DNA of 64,000 nt from the NCBI RefSeq assembly GCF_030445035.2, contig NC_080677.1:1922001-1986000 (forward strand), written 5' to 3'. The position numbers were made by a program, and so were the translations under genes. Positions 35,111 to 47,829 of this stretch are shown here, one piece after another (the stretch's first letter is position 1; every line of letters starts with the position of its first letter). This DNA comes from Dasypus novemcinctus. Its lineage: Eukaryota; Chordata; Mammalia; Cingulata; Dasypodidae. The notes beneath the pieces were generated by a model. The model worked only from the letters and a program-made list of their open reading frames with translations, searched no databases and had not been told where the DNA came from.

Positions 35111-37839
35111 TCTTTTTCCACATTTTTGTCTTCTACATTTCTATTATTCTTTGTTCTATATTCTTCTCAAACTTCTCTTTCTGATAAATGCTCATTTTTG
35201 CAAAGATTTCTTTCCAATCACAATAAATGAACATCTCTTGTTTTTAAATCAGTAATAATTTTTATAGCCAATACCTTAAAATTTTATTTTAAAATTATTA
35301 TTTCATGAGTTTCTTTCCCACTGAATATGATTTCCAGAGTACATGAACCCTATTGCAACATGTTTATGACTATGAACATTCTAATACATATTAATTAAAA
35401 ATTAGATGAAATATTTAACTTTTTAAAAAGAGACAGTAAATATATATCATGTAGAAGAATTCATAAATTTGAAAACCATAAATTACTGATAAAATAAGTG
35501 GGTTTAACTTATATTTTTAATATGATAGTTTCTGAAAATTAACAAAATAAAGAAGGAAAGAAGGAAAGAAAGTTTGGCAGAGGATAGTCAATACTAAGCG
35601 GCAACTAAACTTAACAGAAAGCTGAACCAGCGTGTATTAGAATGCCTACACCTTACATGGTAGAGTAACTTGGCAAGAGAATTGAAGCTGGTAGAAAGAG
35701 CTGAACAACCCTGGGCTAGGCGGTTAGGATGCATATAAAAAAGGTGGCATCAAGTGTTAGGGAGGAAAAACCAGCAAGAGCTACCTGCAACTGGAGTTTT
35801 GAGCAAAGACATTAATTAAAAATCACTGTAAGTCATTCTGTCAGTATAGTGCTGTTGTTGACAACAAATGATGTAGGGGTTCCTTTTCAGCAACTTGACA
35901 CTCTTCAAACAATTGGGTAGTATGTAAATATTAAACCAGTCAGAACTTGCATTATCCATTAATGCTTTTATACACACACACACACACAGTGGATTTGGTT
36001 GAGAATCAATTTAATAGCTCTTTCTTTGAAAAAGCATATATGGAATAGTGTAAATCAATTATTTGAAATATAGCCATTACATTTATCCTAAATTAATTTA
36101 TCCTTTTATTTTATTTACATAAAACCAGTTTGCATTATAACCTTATCCCACAGAAATTATAACTCAAAAAAAGCTTTTAGAAAACTTAGACACATATTGT
36201 TATATACCTTGAAAGCATTTTATTTTATCATGTAATTAGATGTCAGCATAGAAATAATATCTTTGACAAAGAAACCCCAGAGGGGCAGTCTTCAAAGAGA
36301 AAGATTGAATGGCAAAGACCATGCCTTTAAATAACTAGCTCTGCAGAAGAATCGCCGCTCATGTGGAGCATATGTACACAGATATTTCTGAAAGTTCATG
36401 AATTTGCCTGAATGCTTTACAAATTTCATCAATCTTTGTTTCATTTTGACTGAGTAGATAAAATAAAAGCATTCTGCTACTGCAAAAGTTCTATTCAAAC
36501 TTCTAAGAGTTGATAAAGCATAGTCTCTATATGTTCTAATTTCCTATAATATAGGCACAATTATGGCCCAGTTGTCCCTGGTTCTGCTCTCATTTGACTT
36601 ATATGCATGGCTGCATGGGGATAGCCGGGCATCATGGTTTCAATCTTCCTTTCCGCTCGTATTGGGTAAATGTTGGCTTTAGATGTGAAATTGATAGGAC
36701 TGGCAGCCCCGACCCAGAATCATCAGTCATTCGCTTCTTAGGGGATCCTTGGTCTTTGGAGTTGTAGTTTGTTCCAGCCAAACTGAAAAGGACGATCTTC
36801 TGCAGCAGAGATGCAGTCTTTTGAAAGCTCTGGATTGTCTCACATGGAAAGCAGTAAGTCAGGAAGTTCAGGGACTGAGGATCCATGAAGAATCACATGT
36901 GGGCAAAAACCTATGGAGGAGGTAGAGTGAAGAAAATCAGCAACTGGAGAGCATGTTCATATTTAACAGATGTGTGTCAATGCTTTAGAATGTCAGGGAA
37001 CCTAGCATAAGCTAGACCTTACAGTGTGAGAGCACGTTGCCTAGTGAAATGGAATGAAGTATGTATTTAAACAGCTGCCTCCTAGCTTTGGATTTAGAAA
37101 GAGAAGACTAATAACCAAATGGGCAAAGAACAGAAACAGGCACAAAGAAATGACCTTTCCTGAAGAAAGATACTAAATATGCAGACATATCACAGTTGGA
37201 ATAAAGGGGAAACAAAATAATAGGTTTTTTAAAAATGATTTTTAAACAAAAGAGAAACCCAAACAGCATCCTGAAAGTCAGAAGAAAGGCTTAGTACTGA
37301 ATAATTTTTCCTAGGAAAATGAGGATAAAATTTACAGTGTACTAGAATTCTCAGCACGATATAAGGGTACAAAATTCCTACCAAAGTAGAAATAAGAAAA
37401 TGCTAAAATTGGATGAGAGAAATAGTTAAATAATTGATTACATATACCATGAAATCTCAAAACAATAGAAAATGAAATGGAACTTAAAATTCTTATTGGT
37501 AACAAAAGAGGTTGGACATTATGGCAAACAATCAGTGTAGTGAAGGACAATCTGCAGAATTTCCTTATAATGAAGATGGAAAAGGAATAAAGAAAAAGTG
37601 ACACAGAATTCAGCAATGATGAACTTTACCTGTGCCCTGTGTTCCTGGAAACACCAATGATCAGGAAATCCACCCCTGTTCTTTTATGTTCTGAGAAACA
37701 GCTCACTGCAAGGAGCCTTCCTTCCCCACATGACTTAGATAAGTCCCGCAAATAGCCTTCTTGTTTTCCTCTGACAAGCCCAAACAGATGCTCCAAATTT
37801 CCATTATTTGCTTCATGAAGACGAGGCTGCACTACTTGT
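35111..37839. other. unassigned sequence
   Basis: No gene is recognised. A short (CA)n tract lies at 35971-35988. A TATA-like gcatataaaaaagg occurs at about 35731 without any transcript evidence. An 84-codon reverse frame at 36632-36886 has no recognised domain. Confidence 0.4.
35971..35988 (+). repeat. (CA)n microsatellite
   Basis: Nine uninterrupted AC units after a leading T. Confidence 0.95.
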
Positions 37840-38190
37840 CCCTTTTTTGACTAAGCTGGACAAAATGCCTGCTAACTGAACTAGACTTTAGCCAGGCTTC
37901 TCTCCTTTACCAGGACCTTGACTCACCCTTGAGATCAAGCAGCATCAGAAGACAACCTCTCCTTAACTGCGCCTCTCAAGAATCAACCCACCTCAGGGGA
38001 AGCATTCTCTGATCAATTATGGATCACACCACCTGCTCATCCCACTCCCTGAAGACACTTCCAGATTTTACCATCAGAGTGTTTTCTCTATTACAATAGC
38101 CCATTTCCCATATTTCAATAGTTCCCTTCCCCCATTGCAACATTCTTTTCAAATAAATTCTCCATTTACTTAAGTCCAGATTTTTTTAAT
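37840..38190 (+). mobile_element. possible LTR
   Basis: C/T-rich sequence ending with ttcttttcaaataaattctc, an AATAAA signal near its 3' end, and an overall LTR-like composition. The family is unknown and no termini are clear. Confidence 0.33.
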
Positions 38191-38585
38191 TTGATAAATG
38201 TAAGGGAGATAAAGGAAAATGCAACCTAAGATTATTATGTTCTCCTAAGGAGTGTGGCAGGGGTGTTAAATTGGAACAGATATAACAACAAAACGAAGCA
38301 CTCTTTTGAGCTTTACCTTTTTTAAGCTGTGTTTATAGTTCTTAACCCTACAACAAGAATATATACCGAAAGTGTAAAATGAATTAAAAAGGGAAATCTT
38401 AAAAGCACTGGAAGAAAATGTACATGACCATCACTCAGAGACCATTTGATTTTTAGACATCTCCTCTTTCCTGTACACATTCTCTCAGTTTCTGTGTGTT
38501 GGGGGAAGGGGGTTCCCATTCATTCTAGGAGCTTCAATGCAACACAAGCCCTGGCTTTTTGCAAGTGTGTGTTCTATCCCCAATG
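38191..38585. other. unassigned sequence
   Basis: No gene or repeat is recognised. Confidence 0.4.
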
Positions 38586-38845
38586 ACTTCTCTGCACTCC
38601 AGACTTCCATCTAACTGCTTGATTTCTCTAGATTGATTTCTCCAGCTCGGTTTCTCCAGCAAGCCCAGGGTAGAGCATTTCTTTCTCTGCATTGCTTTCC
38701 AAAATCTTCTTCTTCAGCATTGGGATAGACCTCCTCATACTTGGTGGGACCAGTGAAATCCTGGAGTGATTTTTTTTTTCTTGCAGCATTCGAATGAATT
38801 TGTCAGCCAATTCTGTCATGTCTATATTTAAAATACATCCCACAG
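38586..38845 (-). pseudogene. possible coding relic, unidentified, with a frameshift
   Basis: On the minus strand an open frame starts at a methionine near 38819 and reads TELADKFIRMLQEKK before a run of ten A residues (T run at 38770-38779). In the annotated frame it goes on to NHSRISLVPPSMRRS and stops after 71 codons. If the A run were two bases shorter, the frame would instead read SLQDFTGPTKYEEVYPNAEE and stay open to a stop near 38610. That alternative has an acidic, protein-like composition. I do not recognise the protein. This could be a relic of a processed copy, or chance. No poly(A) tail or target duplication was seen. Confidence 0.3.
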
Positions 38846-38984
38846 CAGACGACTGGTCCTACCTCACCGCTGAGGCTGGAGGCGCGGCTTCAGTAGGCTG
38901 CATCTGAGCTACCCTAACAGCCTTTACCTGGGATCCCTGCTTGTTGGCCGTCCTCTTCCTTCACTCTTTTCTCCACATAGGGCA

Positions 38985-39205
38985 GAGAATGATCATTGAA
39001 ACTCGGTATCTGGTCATGCTACTCTCTTTTTCAAAGACCTCATATGGCTTCTTTTCAGTTGCAGAACAAAATCTGAAGCCAAGGTCTATAAAAGGCTTGG
39101 TGATCTGGTGCTGGCAAATGCTTGGACCTCGTCTCCCATCTCCCCAAACTCTGCAACTTTTCAGCTCCTGCAGGATTTTCTCCACCTGTCAGAATCACCT
39201 TGTTC
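38985..39205. repeat. LINE-2 relic
   Basis: The order ggtcatgctactctcttttt, cctcatatggcttctttt, aaaatctgaagccaaggtct, aaaaggcttggtgatctggt, cccatctccccaaactctgc and ctcctgcaggattttctcca follows a well-known LINE-2 segment. The 148-codon forward frame at 38941-39387 runs across it and is not a gene. Confidence 0.65.
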
Positions 39206-39952
39206 TCATCTCAAGTTCTGAGGACATGCTATGTAAACGCTTCTTAAATTATATATATGTAATAGAACGTTCAGCTTACAAATTCTTCATGCATCTTTAT
39301 TGGGTTGTTATCATTTCCACATTTAACGGTAAACTCCCAAAGCATACAAATAAGCTGAATGCTCTTATTTTAAAGAATCTTGAATAATTTGGTGAAATTA
39401 ATAGAATATGAGTCAGTCTTTTTCTTTAACAAAAGTATACTGAAAACTCGAGTATTTTTGAAGAATTTGCTACTACTTGTAGAGCAGTAACAAAGTAGAT
39501 ACCAAAGCTAGTAAATGAACAACAGCAAATAAAGCAAATTCATTTTTAAATGAATTTCTAAAATTTACTATTATCTTATATTACAATCTTATAAAAGATG
39601 CATTTATATGGGAGAAAACATGAGGCATATCTTCTAGTAGCAAAACAAATTACACAATAATAACACAATTTAAAATGATAATTATTGGAAAGAGTAAAAA
39701 CAATGTCCTACCATGAGCTTTCTGGCAAAGTGGAAAAGCACACTGCCGTAGACTATCCAGTGCCTGGGACCTCCAACATGTAAAATAACCTTGATGCCTA
39801 GTAATCTAAAAGGACCTGAACTCCACAAGATAAAAACTCTGAAAAGAAAATCAGAAATGAAAGACTTATCACTAAAAGTAACCTCTAAGCTCCTAACTTA
39901 CATTGAGGTCTAATGGCATGTCTTTTATTCATAATAAACTGTAACATTTAAA
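39206..39952. other. unassigned AT-rich sequence
   Basis: No gene or repeat is recognised. Confidence 0.4.
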
Positions 39953-39962
39953 ACTAACTTTT

Positions 39963-40055
39963 TATTTCTTTTTTCAGAAGGTCCCGGGGATTGAACCTTG
40001 TGCCTCTTGGGTGGGAAGCAGGCACTCAGTCACTGAGCTACACCTGCTTCCTAAT
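39963..40055 (-). mobile_element. short tRNA-Ala-derived SINE, reverse
   Basis: On the minus strand the head is ggaagcaggtgtagctcagt (A box), then a B box (ggttcaatccccggg), then a short A-rich tail. A 10-bp target duplication (actaactttt) lies at 39953-39962 and 40056-40065. Confidence 0.88.
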
Positions 40056-40065
40056 ACTAACTTTT

Positions 40066-42139
40066 AAGATAAAGAAGAAGCAACTCTCCTGTACTTAATT
40101 AGGCCCTAAGTTTAATTCAGGCAATTAAGGAAGTACATTAAAGTCTCTTTAGACACAACAATAATATTACTGCATTTGATACACAATCAGGTCTTCTGTA
40201 ATAATCATTCCTTGTTTGCAAAGAAAAGTTTTGTGTTCAACATTTTTATGTTAGCCCAAAGAAATATTTGTAGAAGGAAATAGCACAGACAGTTTTCACT
40301 GAGAGAGAAAAGGCATCTTTGTTCTATCGTATTCTATTGGCATAGATTTTGTTTCTAATAGAAAATTAGAAAGCACGTGTATTACATATTGCTTGATTCT
40401 CTTATACAAATATGAGGTGTGCCCATCGTGCCTAAAGTAACAATTTACATGTGTGTTCAGAAATATTTTCCTGAAACATGCTATGAGCATTTATTTGCAT
40501 TATAACAAATTGCATAAAGATGAATGAGTGTTTAACAAGGATTACTACCATAATTTCACACAGGTTACACAACTCTTGGAATACAATTGCTGAGCAAATT
40601 TTTCTTTTCAAAGTAGGATGGTTGGCAGTGAAAGAAAGAGAAAAGAAAATTATAAAATATGACAGACACAATGGAGCTAGGGTCATTTATTTGTTTGCCC
40701 TGCAATGTTAATAAACAGTATGGAGACTCTGAGAAATGGGAGAGTTTCCAGCAACTTCCACCATAGCCTGTGCCGGCTCCTGTCAGCCTACCATGGGAAA
40801 CAGTTATTCCCACTCTCTGTCTGATGATTCTATAACTTGAGTAATTTGCAGAACATTTTTAATTTCTTTTAATTCTTCCAGCCCACACACAGCTTTGGAT
40901 CCAGCAGAATGCATTTCATGTTATAACCTTGAACAGAAGTGAAAAGTACTGTGCCTACAAGATTTGAACCCACTGCTTGCTATTTGTTCCCGTTTTATCC
41001 CGGCACAGTTTGTCTTGTTACAAGCAAGGCTGATGGTGGGTGAGGGGTGATGACACTTCATGGATGTTGGTTCAACTGTGCAGGTTTCCTTCTTTCTTCT
41101 CTCCAGGAAAACAGAAAAATAGGATTGAGCCTCGGGCCAGCATAAACAGAGGGCAAAGGTAATGCCTCTCGTTGCACCCACCAGTTGTGCTCTGGCTCCA
41201 TTCTGCCACCTCCACTCTTTCGTCAGATCTATCCTGATGGAAACATCGCCTCCACCCTGGTGAGTTACCTCTCACCTGTTTATCTTCTCCTAAGATCCGG
41301 GAGAGGCACTGGGAGAGGATTGGTATTGGACTGCACCACTGGGCCATTTTACTTGGGAAGACACATTCGTTTTACTTACATTTAAAAGCAAGCCCTCCCT
41401 CTGGCCTGGCTTTTGGAGATCCACAGATAATCAATATCTAATCTAAACTTGGTACAGCATTTATATTTCTTCTTCCAAGAGGAGGGATCATAACAATATT
41501 ACGCAGGAAAATTCTCACACTTAACCTGACAACTATTTTATCTATATTATCTAGAGTCTGATTTTTCATAATAATGTTATAGTAAATTAAAAACAAAACT
41601 TATATAGTAGCCTCCCAGAGACTTGGTTTAAATGAAAAAAGTTTTCTTAATTTAAAAAAAAAAAACAACACAACTTTTCTTGTAAAAATTGCATGCATTC
41701 AAGATAAATAAATGGAAGTAAGGAGAAAGAAAGGGAGACTACCAGCTCGCCAGTCAGAGATGACGCCTTTAAAGAAGGCCAAGAATCTCAAAATTCAATG
41801 TCTGAAAGGGTAAAGATGTTTCATTCATTTTATCTGCCAAGCAAGGAAGGCAATAGGTGTATATAAAATGTTACTTTCACAGCTTCTGAAGTTATTTCAA
41901 AGGTGACAGCCAAAGACTCTGAAGGCAAAGTATGCAATAGTTAATACTTTGATGCATCCCATCTTCTATACAACATGGATAGATAAGGCATAAAAAGAGA
42001 AAACCAAACTATGGAGCAAGGCTCAAATATGAGAAAGTATTTCTACTTCCCCCAAGCAGAAGAGAAGGGCAGGGTGGGGAAGCGGCATTGCTGGGGTGCG
42101 TTGTGAAGCCCGGTTTGGACGTGCTCCTGGTCTTGGCTC
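40066..42139. other. unassigned sequence
   Basis: No gene is recognised. Open frames of 82-91 codons between 40565 and 41347 show no known domain. Confidence 0.4.
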
Positions 42140-42532
42140 CCTCTGGGTGTGACTATTATAAGTAAGACCTCTTCACGAGGTTACTTCAGTTAAGGATCCC
42201 ACCCCCCCACCCCCCAAAAAAAAAACACAACAGGCCTGGCTTTCACTGAGATTGCTGGAGTCCCTTATAAACAGAGTGAAAGGGGGACAGATAGCCACAG
42301 GGTGCAGCCAGGAGCTGGAAGTCGACAGGACCCAGAAGACGTGGGCACTGCCCTGGGACAGGATGGCCAGCAGCCAGCCCCAGACCACCACAGGCTCCGG
42401 GGAGAAGCGCTGCCTTGCTGTGCCTCAACTTTGTACTTTTTCCTAGCCTCCCAAACCGTGAACCAATAGACTGTGTCATTCAGCCAGCACTCTGTATGGG
42501 TTTTGTTTTAGAGCCGGGAAACTAAAACAATG
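42140..42532 (+). mobile_element. MLT1-like solo LTR
   Basis: The order aagtaagacctcttcacgag, gttacttcagttaaggatcc, gtcccttataaacagagtga, ggtgcagccaggagctggaa, cctcccaaaccgtgaaccaa and gagccgggaaactaaaacaa matches the layout of MaLR/MLT1-type LTRs. A C/A-rich insert (42198-42230) interrupts it. It has no internal retroviral genes. Confidence 0.68.
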
Positions 42533-44339
42533 GCTCAGGCTACCGACCTGCTCTCTTCTGGGAATGGGGTCAGGAAGCCGAGCTCAGAGTTCAGTATCTG
42601 CAGGGTAGAAGTTTTCACCGTGACTCACATAGACGGGGCCCTCAGACTGGGGGTACTGCTCATAAAAGAGGGAAAGGGCATACAAAGACCCAGAGTTGAG
42701 CCATGGCTTGGTGTTATTTCTCACAGGAAGTCTTGGGCCTAGGAAAGCAGGACCAAGACTCAATTTCCACACCTAGAACTGAGCCACCTGCCTGACACGC
42801 AGGTGTGCTGTTCAGTGCAGGAACCAAGCGGGAGCCACGGCTCTCCTGCTCTCCTGCTCTCCTTTGTGTGAAGAGCTCCATGGCCTGGCCTCCCTCAGTC
42901 CAGACAGGCAGGGGAGTGCAGTCCAGGCCTGCCATGTAGGGACTTATGGGCTCGGGCCTGAGAGGTAACAACAGCTGAACTCATTTCCCAGCCAGTGGGC
43001 GAAGTCCAGAGCCACTTTAGGGTAAGCTTCTCTTTCAGGAAGCGAGCAGGACATTGCAATCTGCCTTCTTCCACTAACTTACAAGCTCATGATTAGCTAC
43101 CAGGAAACTCTAAACCATGGGAGAGAGGGATGCAAGGAGCGTTCTTCTAAGTGGAAGGAGGAGAAGAGGGAATGGTGGGGGACATCAGCGTCCACCACAG
43201 TCTGCCATTCTGACCACCAAATGTAAATGTCCTTTCTCCCACTACCCAAGGATCTGCTGGTGGGATGCTGTGGAGAGGGAAGTCATGGAGCCATGGGCTG
43301 TTTTCTTAGCGAGTGAGTAGGTGGCAGTAAAGTCCCATATATTTCAGCCTGGAAATGGTGTATTGGCAGGCTGTAGCAAACGTTGACTAAAAATCAGTTT
43401 AATGATTTGGAAGATACACCATGTTCCTCCAGAGCCTTAAGCTGTAGAGAAGAGGACACACAAGCAGACTGCTTGTGGGTGTGGGGTGCTCCTTTGATGC
43501 TTTGAGCAGGATACTGAGAAATCTTCACAGGCAAGGGTTGGCCAGTTTGCAAACTGGCAACTGTTTAGGGGTTGCCCTGAGCAGTGAGGCTTACCGCCAG
43601 GACCTGCCATCTAAATGGTCTGAGAATCCTCTGACAGAATTCAACAGGAAATAGGACTGACGAAGAGCCTCTCTGAAAAGTTCCCCTTCCAGTAAGACAA
43701 GGAGAACCAACTCCAAGGCAAAGATCAGTGTGGGGCTGTCACTTCCTTTTGCCAACCCAAAGTTTCAGAGGGTGCAAAGCCCACTATTTGCAAATCAAAG
43801 CGTCAAGAGTGTCAGGAGCAGAAGCCTGTGAAGTTTACATTACTTAGGAAGAGAATCTTGGTAATGTTGCAAAGGAATTAAGTTGTGCAGAAAAGCTGGT
43901 CAGTCTCAAAGGAGAAACTCTGTCTGCACCTACTCCCAGTGGAGTGCTGGAGGGTGTTGGGTCATGAGGAAGCTCCTAGAGTAAGCTCTGCTGTGCCCTA
44001 TTGTACTCTCAAACCGCAGATCCAGAAGCTTCTGGTGCTGCCCCAACCCCTTCGCCACAGCGATGTCTTACCTAACAATTTGGTGATTAGATACTGGAAC
44101 CTTGAGAACTTCCTGTGAAAGGATGCCTCTCCAACTTTACCAGCCAGGAACAGTAGGGCTAGAGGATGGCTGCTGACTCAACTTTGCTTTTTTCTAATCT
44201 CATATGAATTCACCTCATCACTGAAAATTAATTTATACCTAGGACACCAACGCTGACTGCAGAAGACATGAAAGTGACAATTATAAAATGGGGAAAGAAA
44301 ATGGCTTTTAAAACGTTGTAAGAGCGTATTTCAGGAATT
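42533..44339. other. unassigned sequence, relatively GC-rich
   Basis: No gene is recognised. A short direct repeat (ctctcctg units) lies at 42840-42862. The frames of 60-85 codons show no known domain. Confidence 0.4.
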
Positions 44340-44720
44340 CAGGGAAGGGAAACACTTAGGACCAAGCTGGTCTCCACTTCCCTGTAGCTTGGCTGTCTTT
44401 AGACAGGCTTCCCCCTGATTCTAGGCCACCCTCTCACCCGGAAAGAAACTTAGCCAGTGAGGTTCTCATCCTCTTCCAGAACTCATCTAAGCAACAGGAG
44501 GCGTCATAACAGTAAAGGAAAACATTCTGGAGGAATTGGCCCTAATTGCAAACTCAGTGAATCACTCGCCCATCCCAGTGATCAATCCTTCTGAAATACT
44601 CTAGTACTTTTCCACTCACCCACTGTATCCCATTAAATCTTGCCACTCTTTGTGCCTCTGAAGTTGAGTTTTTCCTGCCTGCTGCAGCAGTTTTTGAATA
44701 AAGCCATCCTTACTAGTTAA
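44340..44720 (+). mobile_element. possible LTR
   Basis: C/T-rich sequence ending gttgagtttttcctgcctgc, then agcagtttttgaataaagcc (an AATAAA signal) and a short downstream end, a typical LTR 3' layout. The family is not assigned. Confidence 0.38.
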
Positions 44721-44764
44721 CATTGTTGGATGCAATTTTTCTTTGATGCTTCTTAAGCATCACA

Positions 44765-45610
44765 CAAAAAAGTAAATAACATAAAAGAAGAGAGTGATAT
44801 GCTGGGCTACTTAAAATTTAATTTCCATGTTAAGTAAAGACTCTGCAAACAAAGACAAAAGTGAAAGCACAGACAACAGAATATGTATACAAGCAAACTG
44901 ATATTGGAAGCATATCCAAAAATATAATGAATAAGCATACTTAAGATAAAAATGCAATCAATTTGGAATACCATCGGACAGAGGGTATCAATAGTCTAAT
45001 CAAGAAAGAAGAAATTCAAGGGCATATAAATAGCAATCATGAAAATGAAAATAAAGCAATGGAGAATGATTGGTAGTGTTTTAAAAATAGGGGAATAAAA
45101 AGTCTGGAAGAGCAAAAGATATAGGCAAGACAGAGCATATTTCTGGTCAGTAGGAATATATGAATAAGTTTAAACAAACAATTCCACTTGGAGGTATGAA
45201 TCTTATCGCACCATAGCATGTGATCATTAAGGTATATATATAATGCTATTCAGAAAAATGAGAAGAAAATGGAACAGCCATCCCTGGAAAAATGGGTAAA
45301 TAATTTGAGCTATGTTCCTAAAATGGAATGTAGATAGCAGTTAAAGAAAACTAGAGAGCCCTTTGTGGTTCATAAGTGTGATGAATGGGTGTTCACACAT
45401 TTGTGTGAGATGTGCCTTCCTCAAACACCTTGTTTCGATGTTGGCACATTACCCATATGACGTGAAAGAAAAAAGAAGAAAACTAGAGTTATGTGTATTA
45501 ACATGGGTTGATCTCAAAGAACATAGTAATATGTACTATATTGTATCATCTTAATACAACTAAAATAGATATTATACAACCACAGTATTATTATAAGGGT
45601 ATAGAAGAGG
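44765..45610 (+). mobile_element. old L1 ORF2-end relic, forward
   Basis: A-rich forward sequence with pieces of the L1 ORF2 end (caattccacttggaggtatg, ccatccctggaaaaatgggt, aaaatggaatgtagatagca). It is strongly degraded. A foreign-looking segment sits at about 45365-45472. Confidence 0.5.
45365..45472. other. unassigned insert with a hairpin inside an L1 relic
   Basis: About 108 bases that do not fit the surrounding L1. They contain a perfect 7-bp inverted repeat (tcacaca, two T, tgtgtga) at 45393-45408. I do not recognise the source. A short RNA-derived insertion is one possibility, without further support. Confidence 0.35.
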
Positions 45611-45747
45611 AATAAATACCAAATCTGGGGTACAATTTTCCTTTGAATGGAAGGAGGGGGACCCAAGCAATATCTATTCATGGAAACCGCTCTCCCGCCC
45701 ATAAGAAAGGGAGGTCTGCTTGATTTACTAACTTGGGATTATCGTAG

Positions 45748-46279
45748 TGTTGGAGAAAATATGGCGCCTACTGGGACATGGAGACTGATATGACTAAAGA
45801 CATAGAAAGATTTATTGAGAAACTCTCCCAACAGAGAGGGTTGAAGAACAGACTTCAGCCTCCCCTTGGAAGGGTGGTACTTGAATTTATGCAGAGCTTT
45901 TTTAGGTAGGGAAATGATAATCGTTGAGAGGGGGTTGAGCGTTTGAGTGAAGTGTAGGAACCAATAGAAAGCCCTAGAGGTGAAAAATTTTCCTGGTAGT
46001 GACTAGAAGATAGTGGGTTAGGGAGTTATGGTTTCTTGGAATGCTGCAGGAGCAGATTTTTTTTTTGTTCTGTAAGAACTTTATCCCCCTCTGATATGTA
46101 GGTAGGGAAGGTTTCCATTTCCCTTTACTCCCATTTCTATGTGGTTTTTTAATTTAACCTGTGGGGAAGCGCCATGCCCTTAGGCACATAAACTTATGGG
46201 GGAGGGGGTTAACCTTTTCCCAATGCATATTAGGGGAAACTGAGCTACAGCTTGTTAATTATCGCAAACCTCTAACACA
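45748..46279 (-). mobile_element. solo LTR of an endogenous retrovirus, reverse
   Basis: On the minus strand the unit starts TGTTAGAGGTTTGCGATAAT and ends with atattttctccaaca, giving TG...CA termini. Near its 3' third it carries a TATA-like gcataaattcaagt and, about 80 bases downstream, a poly(A) signal in ctcaataaatctttctatg. These are the U3-R-U5 landmarks of a gammaretrovirus-like (ERV1) LTR. It is a solo LTR: no gag, pol or env sequence is found beside it. No certain target duplication was found. Confidence 0.8.
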
Positions 46280-46895
46280 TAGCATTTACATATTTTTCCA
46301 CTGTTCTCAGTAAAAGAATAATTAACTTGATTCTATAAAAAAAAAAGTTAAATATAGTATTTCATACCAGAAAATAAATTCAAATGCTAAACATGCTTTT
46401 TAAGTTAAATATGTTCTAGACAATCTTTCATTTTGTAAATTCAGACTTAAATTCTGTTCCTGCATATTTAAATTGTATCACTAAGCACAGTCAAATCTAA
46501 AATATGAAACTTTGAGAAGATTAATTGTGGATTAGGAAAAGAATGTGTTTAAGAATCCAGACTCTTATTTCATGCTGGAGAAGAGTCAGAATAGGTTGAC
46601 AACTGGGTGAAGCGGGTGGCAATCGGGACGTGGCTGAGTGCTTTCCTGGGTGCTGACCTGCTCCTCTCAGTTGGTGGTCATGCTCACTGAGCTGCAGGAG
46701 CAGAGAGGAGGACTGTCCTTAGTCAGGGGTGACTCACAACACTGTGTCCATCTTTGCACATTACTCACCTTTTAGAGACACCGGATTAAATGCCCCAATG
46801 GGGAAAAGAACCCTAAATTTAGACAACCCAAATGATTGACCAGTATATCAAGATACCACCTGCAGTCATGCTTTCAAAGCTAATGAATATTTAAA

Positions 46896-47200
46896 AAGTA
46901 GCAGGTATTTGTAAACGTTTCACTTCCTTAAAGTGAAGCATTGATGATCATAACTTTTCGGTTTAAACTGAATGATAATTTTTTTCTCCCCGCTGGAATT
47001 GCAGTGGAAACTGTACTAATGCTCTCCACAGCAGTCATTACTGTTAAATAATTAACCTTGACCTTCATTAAAGGCTCTTGCTCTGCTGGCAATATTTATA
47101 ACTATTGAAGCAGGCAATTTTCTTGCTGATATAATAATTTCATGGAGAGTGGTACTACCCCAAATGGGAAGTCATCAAGCCTGACTTCTGGAGGCTCTAT
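46896..47200. promoter_or_regulatory. candidate conserved non-coding element
   Basis: Unique, balanced sequence without repeat features. It carries several plausible transcription-factor motifs: tgtaaacg (forkhead-like), ttaaataattaa (homeodomain/POU-like) and ttgaccttcatt (nuclear-receptor half site on the other strand). Function is inferred from appearance only. Confidence 0.3.
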
Positions 47201-47828
47201 TTTTCTCCCAATGTATCCATTATTGAGAAATTTTAATTCCTTACTGACTCTGGAATTACAAAGCAGAGTACTTATGTGATGGAATTATACTAAGCTACTA
47301 ATTATCTGTTGTACATTTGAAATTTAAACAATTTCACTTTCCATAATTACATTTTTTTCTCATTTTGGTTTCAATAACCTAATTCACTTGTTAAAATGGC
47401 ATTACAAAGAAATCTTTGTGAACAAAAACAAAAGCAATTTTGAAGATTTAGTTAGATTTAAATAAACAATAATGGTGATATTTAATGAAAATAGTGTATT
47501 TGATTCTTCTTGTTTATTATGCACATAAAATTGCCTTAATATATATACATATATTATATATAATATATTATATTGAGAGAGGAATACATTAAGTTTGCAA
47601 CATGAAAATGAAAGACCTGAAGGGAGGGCAGTCTTTTTTCCCACATTATTATTTATTGTTTTCAATTTACAGTCATATCCTAAAGTGTTTTCCATCATCA
47701 CTTATTGTATTAATATGAATACATGCTGTTAATTTACTCAAAATAAGGGAACATTATGATTTGGATACTTCTTCATGAATTGCAGTATTCATCTTTTAGA
47801 TAAAAAAATTCTTTCAAAAGTTGCCTTA

Positions 47829-47829
47829 C

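Noticed and set aside
35725..35745. TATA-like gcatataaaaaagg
   Set aside because: A single AT-rich match without a transcript, CpG island or open frame downstream is not evidence of a promoter.
36632..36886. 84-codon minus-strand frame
   Set aside because: No recognisable domain or neighbours that would support a gene.
38941..39387. 148-codon forward frame
   Set aside because: It runs across a LINE-2 relic and shows no known protein domain.
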